A stretch of 64,000 bases of DNA from Micromonospora sp. CP22 (GTDB lineage Bacteria; Actinomycetota; Actinomycetes; Mycobacteriales; Micromonosporaceae): positions 1 to 64,000 of the forward strand of contig NZ_VCJO01000014.1 in the NCBI RefSeq assembly GCF_009712475.1. Direction: 5' to 3'. Shown piece after piece: positions 9,111 to 16,807 of the stretch (position 1 is the stretch's first letter; each line of letters opens with the position of its first letter). Below the pieces are notes generated by a model. The model made no database searches, was not told the origin of the DNA, and worked only from the letters and a program-made list of their open reading frames with translations. The position numbers and the translations under genes are program-made.

Positions 9111-10391
9111 ATGCCCCCGTGGGTCCGTCGAGGGCTGCACTCGGTGCTGGCCGGGGTGGCCGCGATCGGTCTGGCCCTCACGAACGGTCCGCTGCTGGTG
9201 CTGTCGATCGTCGCGTTGGTGCTGGTTCCGGTGCCCTTCCTGGGCATGGCGCTGGTGTCGTGGACGACGACGCTGGTCAGGAAACGCGCCGATCTTGAGC
9301 GGCGGCTCGCCGCCCGGTCGGGTGTGCCGGTGGCTCGTCCGTACCATCCGCCTCCGGAGCGGGCCGTGCCCGGCGGTTGGCGACGCTTCCGGTGGACGGT
9401 GACCGACCCGGCCACCTGGCGGGATCTCGCCTGGCTGGTGCCGGGGGCCGTCGTCGCGATCGTCCTCGGCGCGATCGCGTTGGCCATACCGCTGTACGGG
9501 CTGATGGGGCTGACGCTGACCCCGTTGTGGATCTGGCTGGGGACCGGCTGGTACGGCTACGGCACCGTCTGGTCCGTCGACACGTCCGGTGAGGCACTGC
9601 TCTGCCTGCCGCAGGGTGCCGCCATCCTGGCCGTCGGCCTGTGGGTAGCGCCGTGGCTGCGACGCGTCGACGCCTCCTTCGCGCGGCTTCTCCTCGCGCC
9701 CACCCGGGCCGCCGAACTCCGGATGCGCGTCACCCAGCTGACGGTCACGCGCGCCGGCACGGTGGACGCTCAGGCCGCCGAGTTGCGCCGCATCGAGCGG
9801 GACCTGCACGACGGCATCCAGGCCCGGCTCGTCTCGCTGGGCATGATGATCGGCCTCGCCGACGAAATGATCGACCGGGATCCGACCGCGGCGCACGCGA
9901 TGCTCAATGAGGCGCGTGCGGCGAGCGGTACGGCGTTGGTCGAGCTGCGGCATCTCGTACGCGGCATTCACCCGCCCGTCCTGGCGGAACGTGGCCTGGA
10001 GGGCGCGGTGCGTGCCTTGGCGCTCAGCCTTCCCGTGGCGGTCACCGTCGACGCGGACCTACCCGGCCGGCTCGACACTCCGGTCGAGTCGGCGGCGTAC
10101 TTCGCCGTGGCGGAGACCCTGACCAACGTGGTGCGGCACAGTCGCGCGCAGCACGCGTGGGTGTCGCTGCGCCACGGGCAGGGACGGCTGGTGCTGGTGG
10201 TGACCGACGACGGTGCCGGTGGTGCCGATGCCGCCGCCGGCACCGGCCTGCGCGGTATCGAGCGTCGCCTCGCCGCCTTCGATGGCACGATGGCGCTGTC
10301 GAGCCCGCCCGGCGGGCCCACCGTCGTCACCATGGAGCTACCGTGCGCGTTGTCATCGCCGAAGACCACGCACTCCTTCGTGACGGACTGA
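9111..10391 (+). CDS. NarL-family sensor histidine kinase, DesK-like
   Basis: A sensor kinase of about 426 residues. The N-terminal half has four predicted membrane helices like the actinobacterial 'putative sensor' domain. It is followed by a HisKA_3 dimerisation helix with the phospho-acceptor His near residue 233 (ERDLHDG) and a short HATPase domain with an N-box (ETLTNVVRHS) and a degenerate DGAGG G-box. I prefer ATG 9111, which has GGAG upstream; GTG 9084 is in frame. It overlaps the response-regulator gene by 49 bp, so the two are translated together. Divergence from a desaturase recalls the DesK-DesR thermosensor; signal not proven. Confidence 0.85.
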   Translation: MPPWVRRGLHSVLAGVAAIGLALTNGPLLVLSIVALVLVPVPFLGMALVSWTTTLVRKRADLERRLAARSGVPVARPYHPPPERAVPGGWRRFRWTVTDPATWRDLAWLVPGAVVAIVLGAIALAIPLYGLMGLTLTPLWIWLGTGWYGYGTVWSVDTSGEALLCLPQGAAILAVGLWVAPWLRRVDASFARLLLAPTRAAELRMRVTQLTVTRAGTVDAQAAELRRIERDLHDGIQARLVSLGMMIGLADEMIDRDPTAAHAMLNEARAASGTALVELRHLVRGIHPPVLAERGLEGAVRALALSLPVAVTVDADLPGRLDTPVESAAYFAVAETLTNVVRHSRAQHAWVSLRHGQGRLVLVVTDDGAGGADAAAGTGLRGIERRLAAFDGTMALSSPPGGPTVVTMELPCALSSPKTTHSFVTD

Positions 10392-10978
10392 CCCGGCTGT
10401 TGCAGGCGTTCGACTTCGACGTCGTCGCGTCCGTCGACAATGGTCCGGCTCTGCTGCCCGCCCTGGTCACGCACCGGCCCGAGGTGGCGGTGATCGACGT
10501 CCGTCTCCCACCGACCTTCACCGACGAGGGTCTACAGGCCGCGATCGCCGCCCGGACCCGGATACCCGGGCTGCCGATCCTCGTGCTCTCCCAGCACGTC
10601 GAGCCGTTGTACGCGCGTGAGCTGCTCAGCACGCCGCAGGGCGGGGTGGGTTACCTGCTCAAGGATCGCGTCTCCCACGTCGGCGAGTTCGTCGACGCCG
10701 TCCGCCGGGTCGCCGCGGGCGGCAGCGCCATGGATCCCGAGGTGATCGCCCAACTGCTCGCCCGCCGGGAGCCGCTGGCGGTGCTCACCGCCCGGGAGCG
10801 GGAGGTGCTCGGTGAGATGGCCGAGGGGCGCTCCAACGCCGCCATCGCCACCAAGCTCCGCATCACCGAGAAGGCGGTGAGCAAGCACATCAACAACATC
10901 TTCACCAAGCTCGACATGCCGCCCTCCGACGACGACAACCGTCGGGTGCTGGCCGTGCTGGCGTATCTCGACGCCTGA
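10343..10978 (+). CDS. NarL/LuxR-family response regulator, DesR-like
   Basis: A 211-residue response regulator. The receiver domain has the phospho-acceptor Asp52 (VAVIDVRLPP) and the acidic pair Glu7/Asp8. The C-terminal LuxR HTH runs from LTAREREVL to about TKLDM. GTG 10343 has GGAG five bases upstream, inside the kinase gene. Partner of the overlapping kinase; probable targets are the divergent desaturase and its own operon. Confidence 0.9.
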   Translation: MRVVIAEDHALLRDGLTRLLQAFDFDVVASVDNGPALLPALVTHRPEVAVIDVRLPPTFTDEGLQAAIAARTRIPGLPILVLSQHVEPLYARELLSTPQGGVGYLLKDRVSHVGEFVDAVRRVAAGGSAMDPEVIAQLLARREPLAVLTAREREVLGEMAEGRSNAAIATKLRITEKAVSKHINNIFTKLDMPPSDDDNRRVLAVLAYLDA

Positions 10979-11103
10979 TCGACGGCGCCCCCGGGCCGCC
11001 CGAGGAAGGGCAGCAACGGGGGATGAATCACGTCGGGCTGGGTATGAAGCCCGCGGTCCTGGTGGAGTGACGACCTCGGTCGCGGTGCCACGCGACCATT
11101 CCC

Positions 11104-11133
11104 GGGCGGACCGGCCGACGGGTCGGTCCGCCC
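11104..11133. terminator. Bidirectional terminator hairpin
   Basis: A perfect 10-bp GC stem (11104-11113 with 11124-11133) and a 10-nt loop between the converging response-regulator gene and the 11194-11733 gene. No other feature is seen in this 215-bp gap. Confidence 0.55.
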
Positions 11134-11193
11134 GGCGTCGCCACCGGGGTGGCCGACCCGTCGGGCCGCGCCCCGCTCGCGGGGCGGTGGACC

Positions 11194-11733
11194 TCAGGTG
11201 GTCAGCCAGTTCCAGGCGTCCATGACCCACTGCGTCTGTTGCAGGTACGCGACACCGAGACCGGTCAGGAAGACCGCCGTGACCAGGTGCGCGCCACGGG
11301 CGGTGCGCCGCACCCGGCCCAGCTGCCGTTCCAGCACCACCCGGCCGAGCAGCCTGGCCAGGGTGAACAGACCCGCCGCGACCAGCATGCTCAACACGAA
11401 GATCACCACCGGTCCGACGAGGTCGCCGCCGCCGGAGATCGCCCAGATCCCCCAGCACACGAACGCGAACAGCGCCCCGGCGGCACTCCACTCACCGCCG
11501 CGCTTCAGGCGGGCCACGTGCCAGCTCAACGGCCTGCGCGGCTCCGGTTCGCCGGGCCAGCCGGTGCCGGTCGGCGTGTGCTCCACCGTCGGGAACGGTT
11601 CGGTACGCGGTGCCCGCGCACCGACCTGCGCCACCCCACGGCGGTACGGGTCGCGCTGCGGCGGCACCCCGTCAACGGGCTGCGGCGGCACCTCGACGGT
11701 TCGCTCCGCCCACGGCTGCGTCTGCTCGGCCAT
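11194..11733 (-). CDS. Membrane protein with Pro-rich N-terminal tail, hypothetical
   Basis: A 179-residue protein with a polar, proline-rich N-terminal region (1-75) and three predicted membrane helices in the C-terminal half (about 82-100, 105-128, 147-165). Start ATG 11733 is preceded by a strong GGGAGGGG site. I recognise no family. The polar tail may be cytoplasmic and disordered. It faces the acetyltransferase gene across a 111-bp gap. Confidence 0.65.
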   Translation of the reverse strand: MAEQTQPWAERTVEVPPQPVDGVPPQRDPYRRGVAQVGARAPRTEPFPTVEHTPTGTGWPGEPEPRRPLSWHVARLKRGGEWSAAGALFAFVCWGIWAISGGGDLVGPVVIFVLSMLVAAGLFTLARLLGRVVLERQLGRVRRTARGAHLVTAVFLTGLGVAYLQQTQWVMDAWNWLTT

Positions 11734-11844
11734 GTCGTCCCCTCCCCTGTCACCGGCGGCGCCCCCGGACGCCGCTGGAGACTTCGAGGGTAGCCAGCCC
11801 GCAAATCGGTCGCCCGACCCACACCGATCGGCTAGACACGAGCG

Positions 11845-13077
11845 GTGACCATCTCCACCCTGCCCATCGAGGCTGCCCGCGCCGAGGACTACGACGAGGT
11901 CGGTCGTTTCCTCGCCGCTGTCTTCCATCAGAATGTCGAGCCCGAGGTTCACGAGGCCGAACGCGCGATCTTCGAACCGGAGCGGGCCCTGCTGGTGCGC
12001 GACGGATCAGAATTGGTGGCCAGCGCTGCGGCGTACACCCGGGACCTGGGCGTACCCGGCGGGGCGGTTCCTGCGGCGCACGTCACCCTGGTGGCGGTCG
12101 CGCCCACGCACCGTCGACGGGGCCTGCTCACCGCGATGATGCACCGCCAACTACGTCAGATTCACGACAGCAGCCGGGAACCGATCGCGGTCCTCTGGGC
12201 CAGCGAGGGCCGGATCTATCCGCGCTTCGGCTACGGCCTGGCCGCGCAACGGTTCCACGTCTCCGGCGAGACGACCGAACTGCGGCTGCCGGCCCCGACG
12301 CCGGACGAGGGCCGGCTGCGCCTGGATTCGCCCGCCGACCGACAGGCCGACCTGGCCCGGGTGTACGACGCGGTCCGCGCCGATCGTCCCGGCTGGTCCT
12401 CGCGCGACGACCGCTGGTGGCGGTACGTGCTGGTCGACCCGGAGGCCCACCGTGGCGGTGCCACCGCGCGACGGGTGGTGCTGCACGAGGGGCCCGACGG
12501 AGTCGACGGGTACGGCCTGTTCCGCACCAAGTCCGACTGGGCGGACGCCGGTCCGAACAGCCTCGTCACGGTCGACGAGGTGGTGGCGAGCACCCCGGCC
12601 GGGTACCGGGCGATCTGGCGGATGCTGCTCTCGCTCGACCTGACCCGTCGGCTGTCCTGGATGCGGGCCGCCGTTGACGAGCCGCTGCTGCGGCTGGTCA
12701 ACGAACCGCGTCGGCTCGACTTCCGGCTGGTCGACGCGCTGTGGGTACGGGTGGTGGACGTGCCGGGCGCACTCGCCGCCCGGCGCTACGCCGCCGACGT
12801 CGACGTGGTCATCGAGGTGACCGACGAGCTGCTGCCGGAGAACACCGGTCGGTGGCGGCTGCGTGGCGGGCCGACCGGGGCCAGCTGCACCCCGGCGAGC
12901 GGACCGGCCGACCTGGCCTGCGACGTACGCTGCCTCGGTGAGCTGTTCCTCGGCGGCGTGACACCGGTCGCGCTGGCCGATGCCGGGCGGTTGCGCGAGC
13001 TACGCCCCGGCGCGCTCGCCGCCGCCAGCCCCGCCTTCGGCTGGCACCGTTCCCCCTCCGCCATGGAGGTCTTCTGA
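11845..13077 (+). CDS. Eis-like GNAT N-acetyltransferase
   Basis: A 410-residue protein of the Eis family. It has an N-terminal GNAT domain with the acetyl-CoA loop VAPTHRRRGLL (near 92-102), a second GNAT-like half, and a C-terminal SCP2-like domain ending in Phe. In Eis enzymes the free C-terminal carboxylate takes part in catalysis, and the final ...AMEVF fits that. Family members acetylate aminoglycosides or protein lysines; the substrate here is unknown. Start GTG 11845. Confidence 0.85.
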   Translation: MTISTLPIEAARAEDYDEVGRFLAAVFHQNVEPEVHEAERAIFEPERALLVRDGSELVASAAAYTRDLGVPGGAVPAAHVTLVAVAPTHRRRGLLTAMMHRQLRQIHDSSREPIAVLWASEGRIYPRFGYGLAAQRFHVSGETTELRLPAPTPDEGRLRLDSPADRQADLARVYDAVRADRPGWSSRDDRWWRYVLVDPEAHRGGATARRVVLHEGPDGVDGYGLFRTKSDWADAGPNSLVTVDEVVASTPAGYRAIWRMLLSLDLTRRLSWMRAAVDEPLLRLVNEPRRLDFRLVDALWVRVVDVPGALAARRYAADVDVVIEVTDELLPENTGRWRLRGGPTGASCTPASGPADLACDVRCLGELFLGGVTPVALADAGRLRELRPGALAAASPAFGWHRSPSAMEVF

Positions 13078-13090
13078 CGGTGTCACCGCC

Positions 13091-13152
13091 GGTCGATCGT
13101 GCAGCAGTGGCGGATGGTGCGGTTTGCCACGACCACAACTGCATGATCGACC
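13091..13152. repeat. Long imperfect inverted repeat
   Basis: 20-nt arms (13091-13110 with 13133-13152) match at 17 of 20 positions around a 22-nt loop. It lies 13 bp after the acetyltransferase stop, so it may act as its terminator. The unusual arm sequence GGTCGATC(A/G)TGCAG also suggests an extragenic palindromic repeat. Confidence 0.5.
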
Positions 13153-13173
13153 GGGCGAAGGTACGGTCGGGGG

Positions 13174-13500
13174 GTGGCGGACGGCGGGGAACGGCGGCGA
13201 CGGCGACACCGGCATCACGGCGCTCAGGGTGGCGCGGGCGACGCTGCGGCGGCAGCCACCACGGCCGGGGTGCACGACGGTGCCGAGGCCCCGCGTGGGC
13301 GACGTAACGGCGCTCCCGAGGAGAGTGAGCGCGGGCTGCGTGGGCTGGTCGGGTCCGGCTCGTCGCAGGTGAGCGTGACCGCCGCGATGCGGGCCCGGGA
13401 CGCCGCCCGACCCACCGACGAGGATCTCGCCGAGGCGGCGGAGCGGGTCGTGATCGTCCGCCGTAACTGGACCCCGCGCGACGAACTCCCCCGCCGCTGA
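13174..13500 (+). CDS. Hypothetical basic protein
   Basis: A 108-residue protein from GTG 13174. The first half is low-complexity and Arg/His/Gly/Ala-rich; the second half (about 50-108) is more ordered and ends RNWTPRDELPRR, which looks like a conserved small actinobacterial protein. Third-position GC supports coding throughout. No domain recognised, no ribosome binding site of note beyond a G-rich run. Confidence 0.6.
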   Translation: MADGGERRRRRHRHHGAQGGAGDAAAAATTAGVHDGAEAPRGRRNGAPEESERGLRGLVGSGSSQVSVTAAMRARDAARPTDEDLAEAAERVVIVRRNWTPRDELPRR

Positions 13501-13581
13501 GGCGCCTCTGTCCGGGCCGGGTGGTCACACCTCGGCGGCCACCCGAACCCGGATCAGACGTGCTGGTCGGGGCCTCGTGGA

Positions 13582-14049
13582 TCAGGGCAGGTCGGGCAGC
13601 TGCCCGGTGCGCTCGTAGTCGGCGACCTGGGCGATCCGACGGGCGTGCCGCTCGCTGCCCGAGAACGCCGTGGTCAGGAACGCCTCGACGATGGCGGTGG
13701 CCTCGTCGAGGGTGTGCTGGCGGGCACCGACGGCGACCACGTTGGCGTCGTTGTGCTGCCGACCCAGCTGGGCGGTCTCGACGCTCCACGCCAGCGCCGC
13801 CCGCACCCCCGCCACCTTGTTCGCGGCGATCTGCTCGCCGTTGCCCGAGCCGCCGATGACCACACCCAGACTGCCCGGATCAGCCACCACGCGGGTGCCG
13901 GCGTGCAGGCAGAAGGCCGGATAGTCGTCCTCGGGGTCGTAGGCGTGCGGGCCGACGTCGACCACCTCGTAGCCCTGCTTGGCCAGGTGGTTGGCCAGGT
14001 GCACCTTCAACTCGAAACCGGCGTGATCGGATCCCAGGTAGACGCGCAT
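13582..14049 (-). CDS. rpiB: Ribose-5-phosphate isomerase B
   Basis: RpiB interconverts ribose-5-phosphate and ribulose-5-phosphate. 155 residues, typical. The N-terminal SDHAG motif (7-11) and the GGSGNGEQIAANK anion-hole segment are present; the Glu in NGEQ matches the actinobacterial type, which lacks the usual Cys. Position next to the DsbA-like and pepN genes parallels Rv2465c in M. tuberculosis. Confidence 0.93.
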   Translation of the reverse strand: MRVYLGSDHAGFELKVHLANHLAKQGYEVVDVGPHAYDPEDDYPAFCLHAGTRVVADPGSLGVVIGGSGNGEQIAANKVAGVRAALAWSVETAQLGRQHNDANVVAVGARQHTLDEATAIVEAFLTTAFSGSERHARRIAQVADYERTGQLPDLP

Positions 14050-14119
14050 ACCGCGCAGTCTGTCAGGCCCGTCCCACCGCGTACCGCCGGGGCGGCGCCG
14101 GTGAGACGGGCCGGACGGT

Positions 14120-15325
14120 TCAGGAGCGCTCGGGCAACTCGGCGACCACCAGGCCGCCGCGTGCCTTCGGGGTGAACCAGGTGCTCTTGCGGGGCATCTT
14201 CTGCCGGGCCAGGTTGACCGCGACGAAATCCTCGACGGTCACCGGGGCGATGAGGATGGCTAGTTCGGCCCGACCGGCCTCGACCTCGCCGGTGAGCCAG
14301 CTCGCCGGGTAGTCACCGCCGACGTAGGTGATCCGCTTGTCGCCCGGATCCAGACCGAGGGCGTCCCGCAGCAGCAGCCGCTCGACCAGGGCGTGGTCGA
14401 GGTTCTCCAGGCGGCTGTCACCGGTATGCGGCAGCGTCACCGCGTACGCCTGGTCGGGAAGCTGGAGCACGACGGTGCCGCCGGTCGCCGGGACCTCGGC
14501 CGGACCGTCGAGGGCCGCGATCTGCGCGCCAGCGGCGGCCAGCCGCTCCAGCAGCTCTCCCGGCGTGGTGGTCAGCTCGCTGACCAGGCGGTTGTACGGC
14601 TGGATGGCCACCGACGCGGGGGTGGTGACGACCGCCAGGAACCGGGACATGCCACCGATCTGCGCGGCCAGGCTGCGGTGGTTGCCGTCGGCGACCACCA
14701 ACTCGCCACCACCGGCCAGGGCGGTCAGCTCGTCCTGCTGCGGGCCGGGGCCGACCAGCCAGATGGCGTGGGTACGCCCGGCCTGGTCGGTGTCGGTGGC
14801 GGCGGGCGCCCCGGCCGCCTCGGTGGCCGCCGCGAGCGCGGCGTGCAGCTCGTCGCCACGGCCGGTCTGCAGCAGCAGTACAGGCGAGAGCAGGTGGCCC
14901 AACGCCTCGGCCAGCGCGACCCGCTCACGCACCTTCGCGATGAAGACGTCCTCGTTGCGGATGACCAGGCCGGGCTCGTCGGCATTGGTGGAGATCTGGT
15001 CGGTGTCGACCAGGGCGAACAGGCCGTAGGCGGTCTCCTCGCCCGGCGCGCTGATGCGGTACAGCACCACCACCTGTTCGGCCGGGGTGTAGCTGCCGTC
15101 GGCCTTCGCCTCCGCGAGTCGGCGCACCGCGTCCGGCAGGGCGTCGGCGAACGACTTGCCGAGGCTCTCCGGGGCCTTGTGCGGCATCTCGATGCCGAGG
15201 GCGCTGTGCGGATTCGCCTCGATGATCGCGGTGATCTCCGCGTCGTCGGCGAACTCGTCGTAGTTCTGGGCGCCGGTACCACCGGTGGTGATCCAGGCTC
15301 GGGTGATCGGGTGCACGACCGTCAT
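14120..15325 (-). CDS. DUF1015 family protein
   Basis: A 401-residue cytosolic protein of the DUF1015 family, whose function is not established. It has the hallmark ADGNHR motif in the middle and KSTWFTPKARGG near the C-terminus. I start at ATG 15325 (MTVVHPITRAW), where conservation begins. It follows rpiB's upstream side by 70 bp on the same strand, so rpiB may be read from the same transcript. Confidence 0.85.
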   Translation of the reverse strand: MTVVHPITRAWITTGGTGAQNYDEFADDAEITAIIEANPHSALGIEMPHKAPESLGKSFADALPDAVRRLAEAKADGSYTPAEQVVVLYRISAPGEETAYGLFALVDTDQISTNADEPGLVIRNEDVFIAKVRERVALAEALGHLLSPVLLLQTGRGDELHAALAAATEAAGAPAATDTDQAGRTHAIWLVGPGPQQDELTALAGGGELVVADGNHRSLAAQIGGMSRFLAVVTTPASVAIQPYNRLVSELTTTPGELLERLAAAGAQIAALDGPAEVPATGGTVVLQLPDQAYAVTLPHTGDSRLENLDHALVERLLLRDALGLDPGDKRITYVGGDYPASWLTGEVEAGRAELAILIAPVTVEDFVAVNLARQKMPRKSTWFTPKARGGLVVAELPERS

Positions 15326-15433
15326 GACCGTTGACGCTACCGGCGGCCGGTCGGGGCCCGCCGCCGGACCCACCCATAGCCCACCAGGTGAAAGCGTGCC
15401 TGCTCGACGCCCGCCAGTGCGCAGGCGCCCCGG

Positions 15434-15832
15434 TCACCGCCCGGGGTCCACCGCCCGCCGATGCCGGCCCCCGGACGCGGGCACCACGACCGGACGGCCC
15501 GTGGAGATCGGTCGCGGGCCCTGGTTACGGACCTCCCGCCCCGGCGGCGTCAGCCGGGAGGTCACCGGCACCCGGGCGACCCCCACCACGGTCGGCCTGC
15601 CCAACACCCCGGACGAGTTCGGGGACCGGTCACGGCGGGCGGGCGGGGTGTCCCCCCACAGCCCCGGCTGCGGGCTGGGCACCCGCTCCGTCGGCTCCTC
15701 CCCCGGCGTCGACCAACGCGCGGGCCGCTCCTGTCGGGGGGCCGGCCAGCTCAGCCGCGCCGCCGCTACGGCACCGCCGGGGCGCTCCTCACGAGTCCAG
15801 GGATCGTCGGCCGGGGCACGGTGTCTGGCCAT
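15434..15832 (-). CDS. Pro/Arg-rich protein, hypothetical
   Basis: A 132-residue basic protein rich in Pro, Arg and Gly, with no signal peptide or membrane helix and probably disordered. It is supported by ATG 15832 with GGAGG seven bases upstream and by high third-position GC across the frame. It occupies most of an otherwise empty 650-bp gap between the DUF1015 and DsbA-family genes. No family recognised. Confidence 0.55.
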   Translation of the reverse strand: MARHRAPADDPWTREERPGGAVAAARLSWPAPRQERPARWSTPGEEPTERVPSPQPGLWGDTPPARRDRSPNSSGVLGRPTVVGVARVPVTSRLTPPGREVRNQGPRPISTGRPVVVPASGGRHRRAVDPGR

Positions 15833-15974
15833 CTGGCACCTCCACGAGCTGACGGGCTGCGGCCAGCGGGCACGGGTGCCGCCCGCCGGTTTCGCCGCGG
15901 ACACCCGGTCAAACGAACCCCGGAAGGCACCGGTGACGCCTGGCCGGCCCGGAGCGCGGCGTCGGCGACACCGG

Positions 15975-16598
15975 TCAGTCGAAGATCGGCTCCAGGTCGC
16001 GGCTGCGCTTGAGTTCGAAGAAGCCGGGGGTGCCGGCGACGAGCAGGACACCGTCCCAGAGACGACCGGCGGCCTCGCCCTTGGGTGCCGGGGTGATCAC
16101 CGGCCCGAAGAAGGCGACCTGCCGACCGTCGGGCCCGGGCGCGTGGATGACCGGGGTGCCGACGTCGGTGCCGACCGGCCGCATCCCCGCCTCGTGGCTG
16201 GCCCGCAGCGGCGCGTCGAGGTCGCGGTCCCCGGCCACCTCGGCCAGCGCCGGATCCAGGCCGGCATCGGTCAGGGCGGCGACGTACAGCTCCGGTCCGA
16301 GCGACTCCTTGCCGAGGTGGATGCGAGCACCCAGGGCGGTGTAGAGCGCCCGCACCGCGTCGGCGCCGTGTCGCTCCTGCACGGCGACGCAGACCCGCAC
16401 CGGACCCCATGCTTGACGCATCGACTCCCGGTAGTCGTCGGACAGTTCCCGGCCCTCGTTGAGGACCGACAGGCTCATCACGTGGAAGCGGACGTCGACG
16501 GGGCGAACCCGTTCCACCTCCAGCAGCCACCGGGATGTCAGCCACGCCCAGGGGCAGATCGGGTCGAACCACATGTCTACGGTGACGCGCTCGTTCAC
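15975..16598 (-). CDS. DsbA-family oxidoreductase (Rv2466c-like)
   Basis: A 207-residue thioredoxin-fold protein of the DsbA/FrnE group with no signal peptide, so cytosolic. It resembles the mycothiol-dependent nitroreductase Rv2466c: DMWFDPICPWAW at the N-terminus and a TPVIH cis-Pro segment. The active-site motif is Cys15-Pro-Trp-Ala18, so the second cysteine of the CxxC is absent and a monothiol mechanism using mycothiol is likely. Gene order beside pepN and rpiB matches M. tuberculosis. Confidence 0.85.
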   Translation of the reverse strand: MNERVTVDMWFDPICPWAWLTSRWLLEVERVRPVDVRFHVMSLSVLNEGRELSDDYRESMRQAWGPVRVCVAVQERHGADAVRALYTALGARIHLGKESLGPELYVAALTDAGLDPALAEVAGDRDLDAPLRASHEAGMRPVGTDVGTPVIHAPGPDGRQVAFFGPVITPAPKGEAAGRLWDGVLLVAGTPGFFELKRSRDLEPIFD

Positions 16599-16807
16599 GA
16601 CGGGGTCCCTTTCGCGCTGGTGACGCCGGGTGCACCGGCGTACTTCCGATCTTGCTCCCGTTTCACCGCCCTTACCCAGGATCGACCCGTGACCTCGCCC
16701 ACCACTACCTACCCGTACATGGAAGACTCAGGCCCGGACCGGCCGTCACGAGCGGTCGACGGACCATGCGACCGTGACGGACGGCGTTAGTGGGATGGAG
16801 ACGAACA

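Noticed and set aside
15285-16790. A 501-codon plus-strand open frame across the DUF1015-DsbA gap and DsbA-like gene
   Set aside because: It has no family-like sequence, is antisense to the well-supported DsbA-like gene, and is the usual shadow frame produced by high GC3 coding on the other strand.
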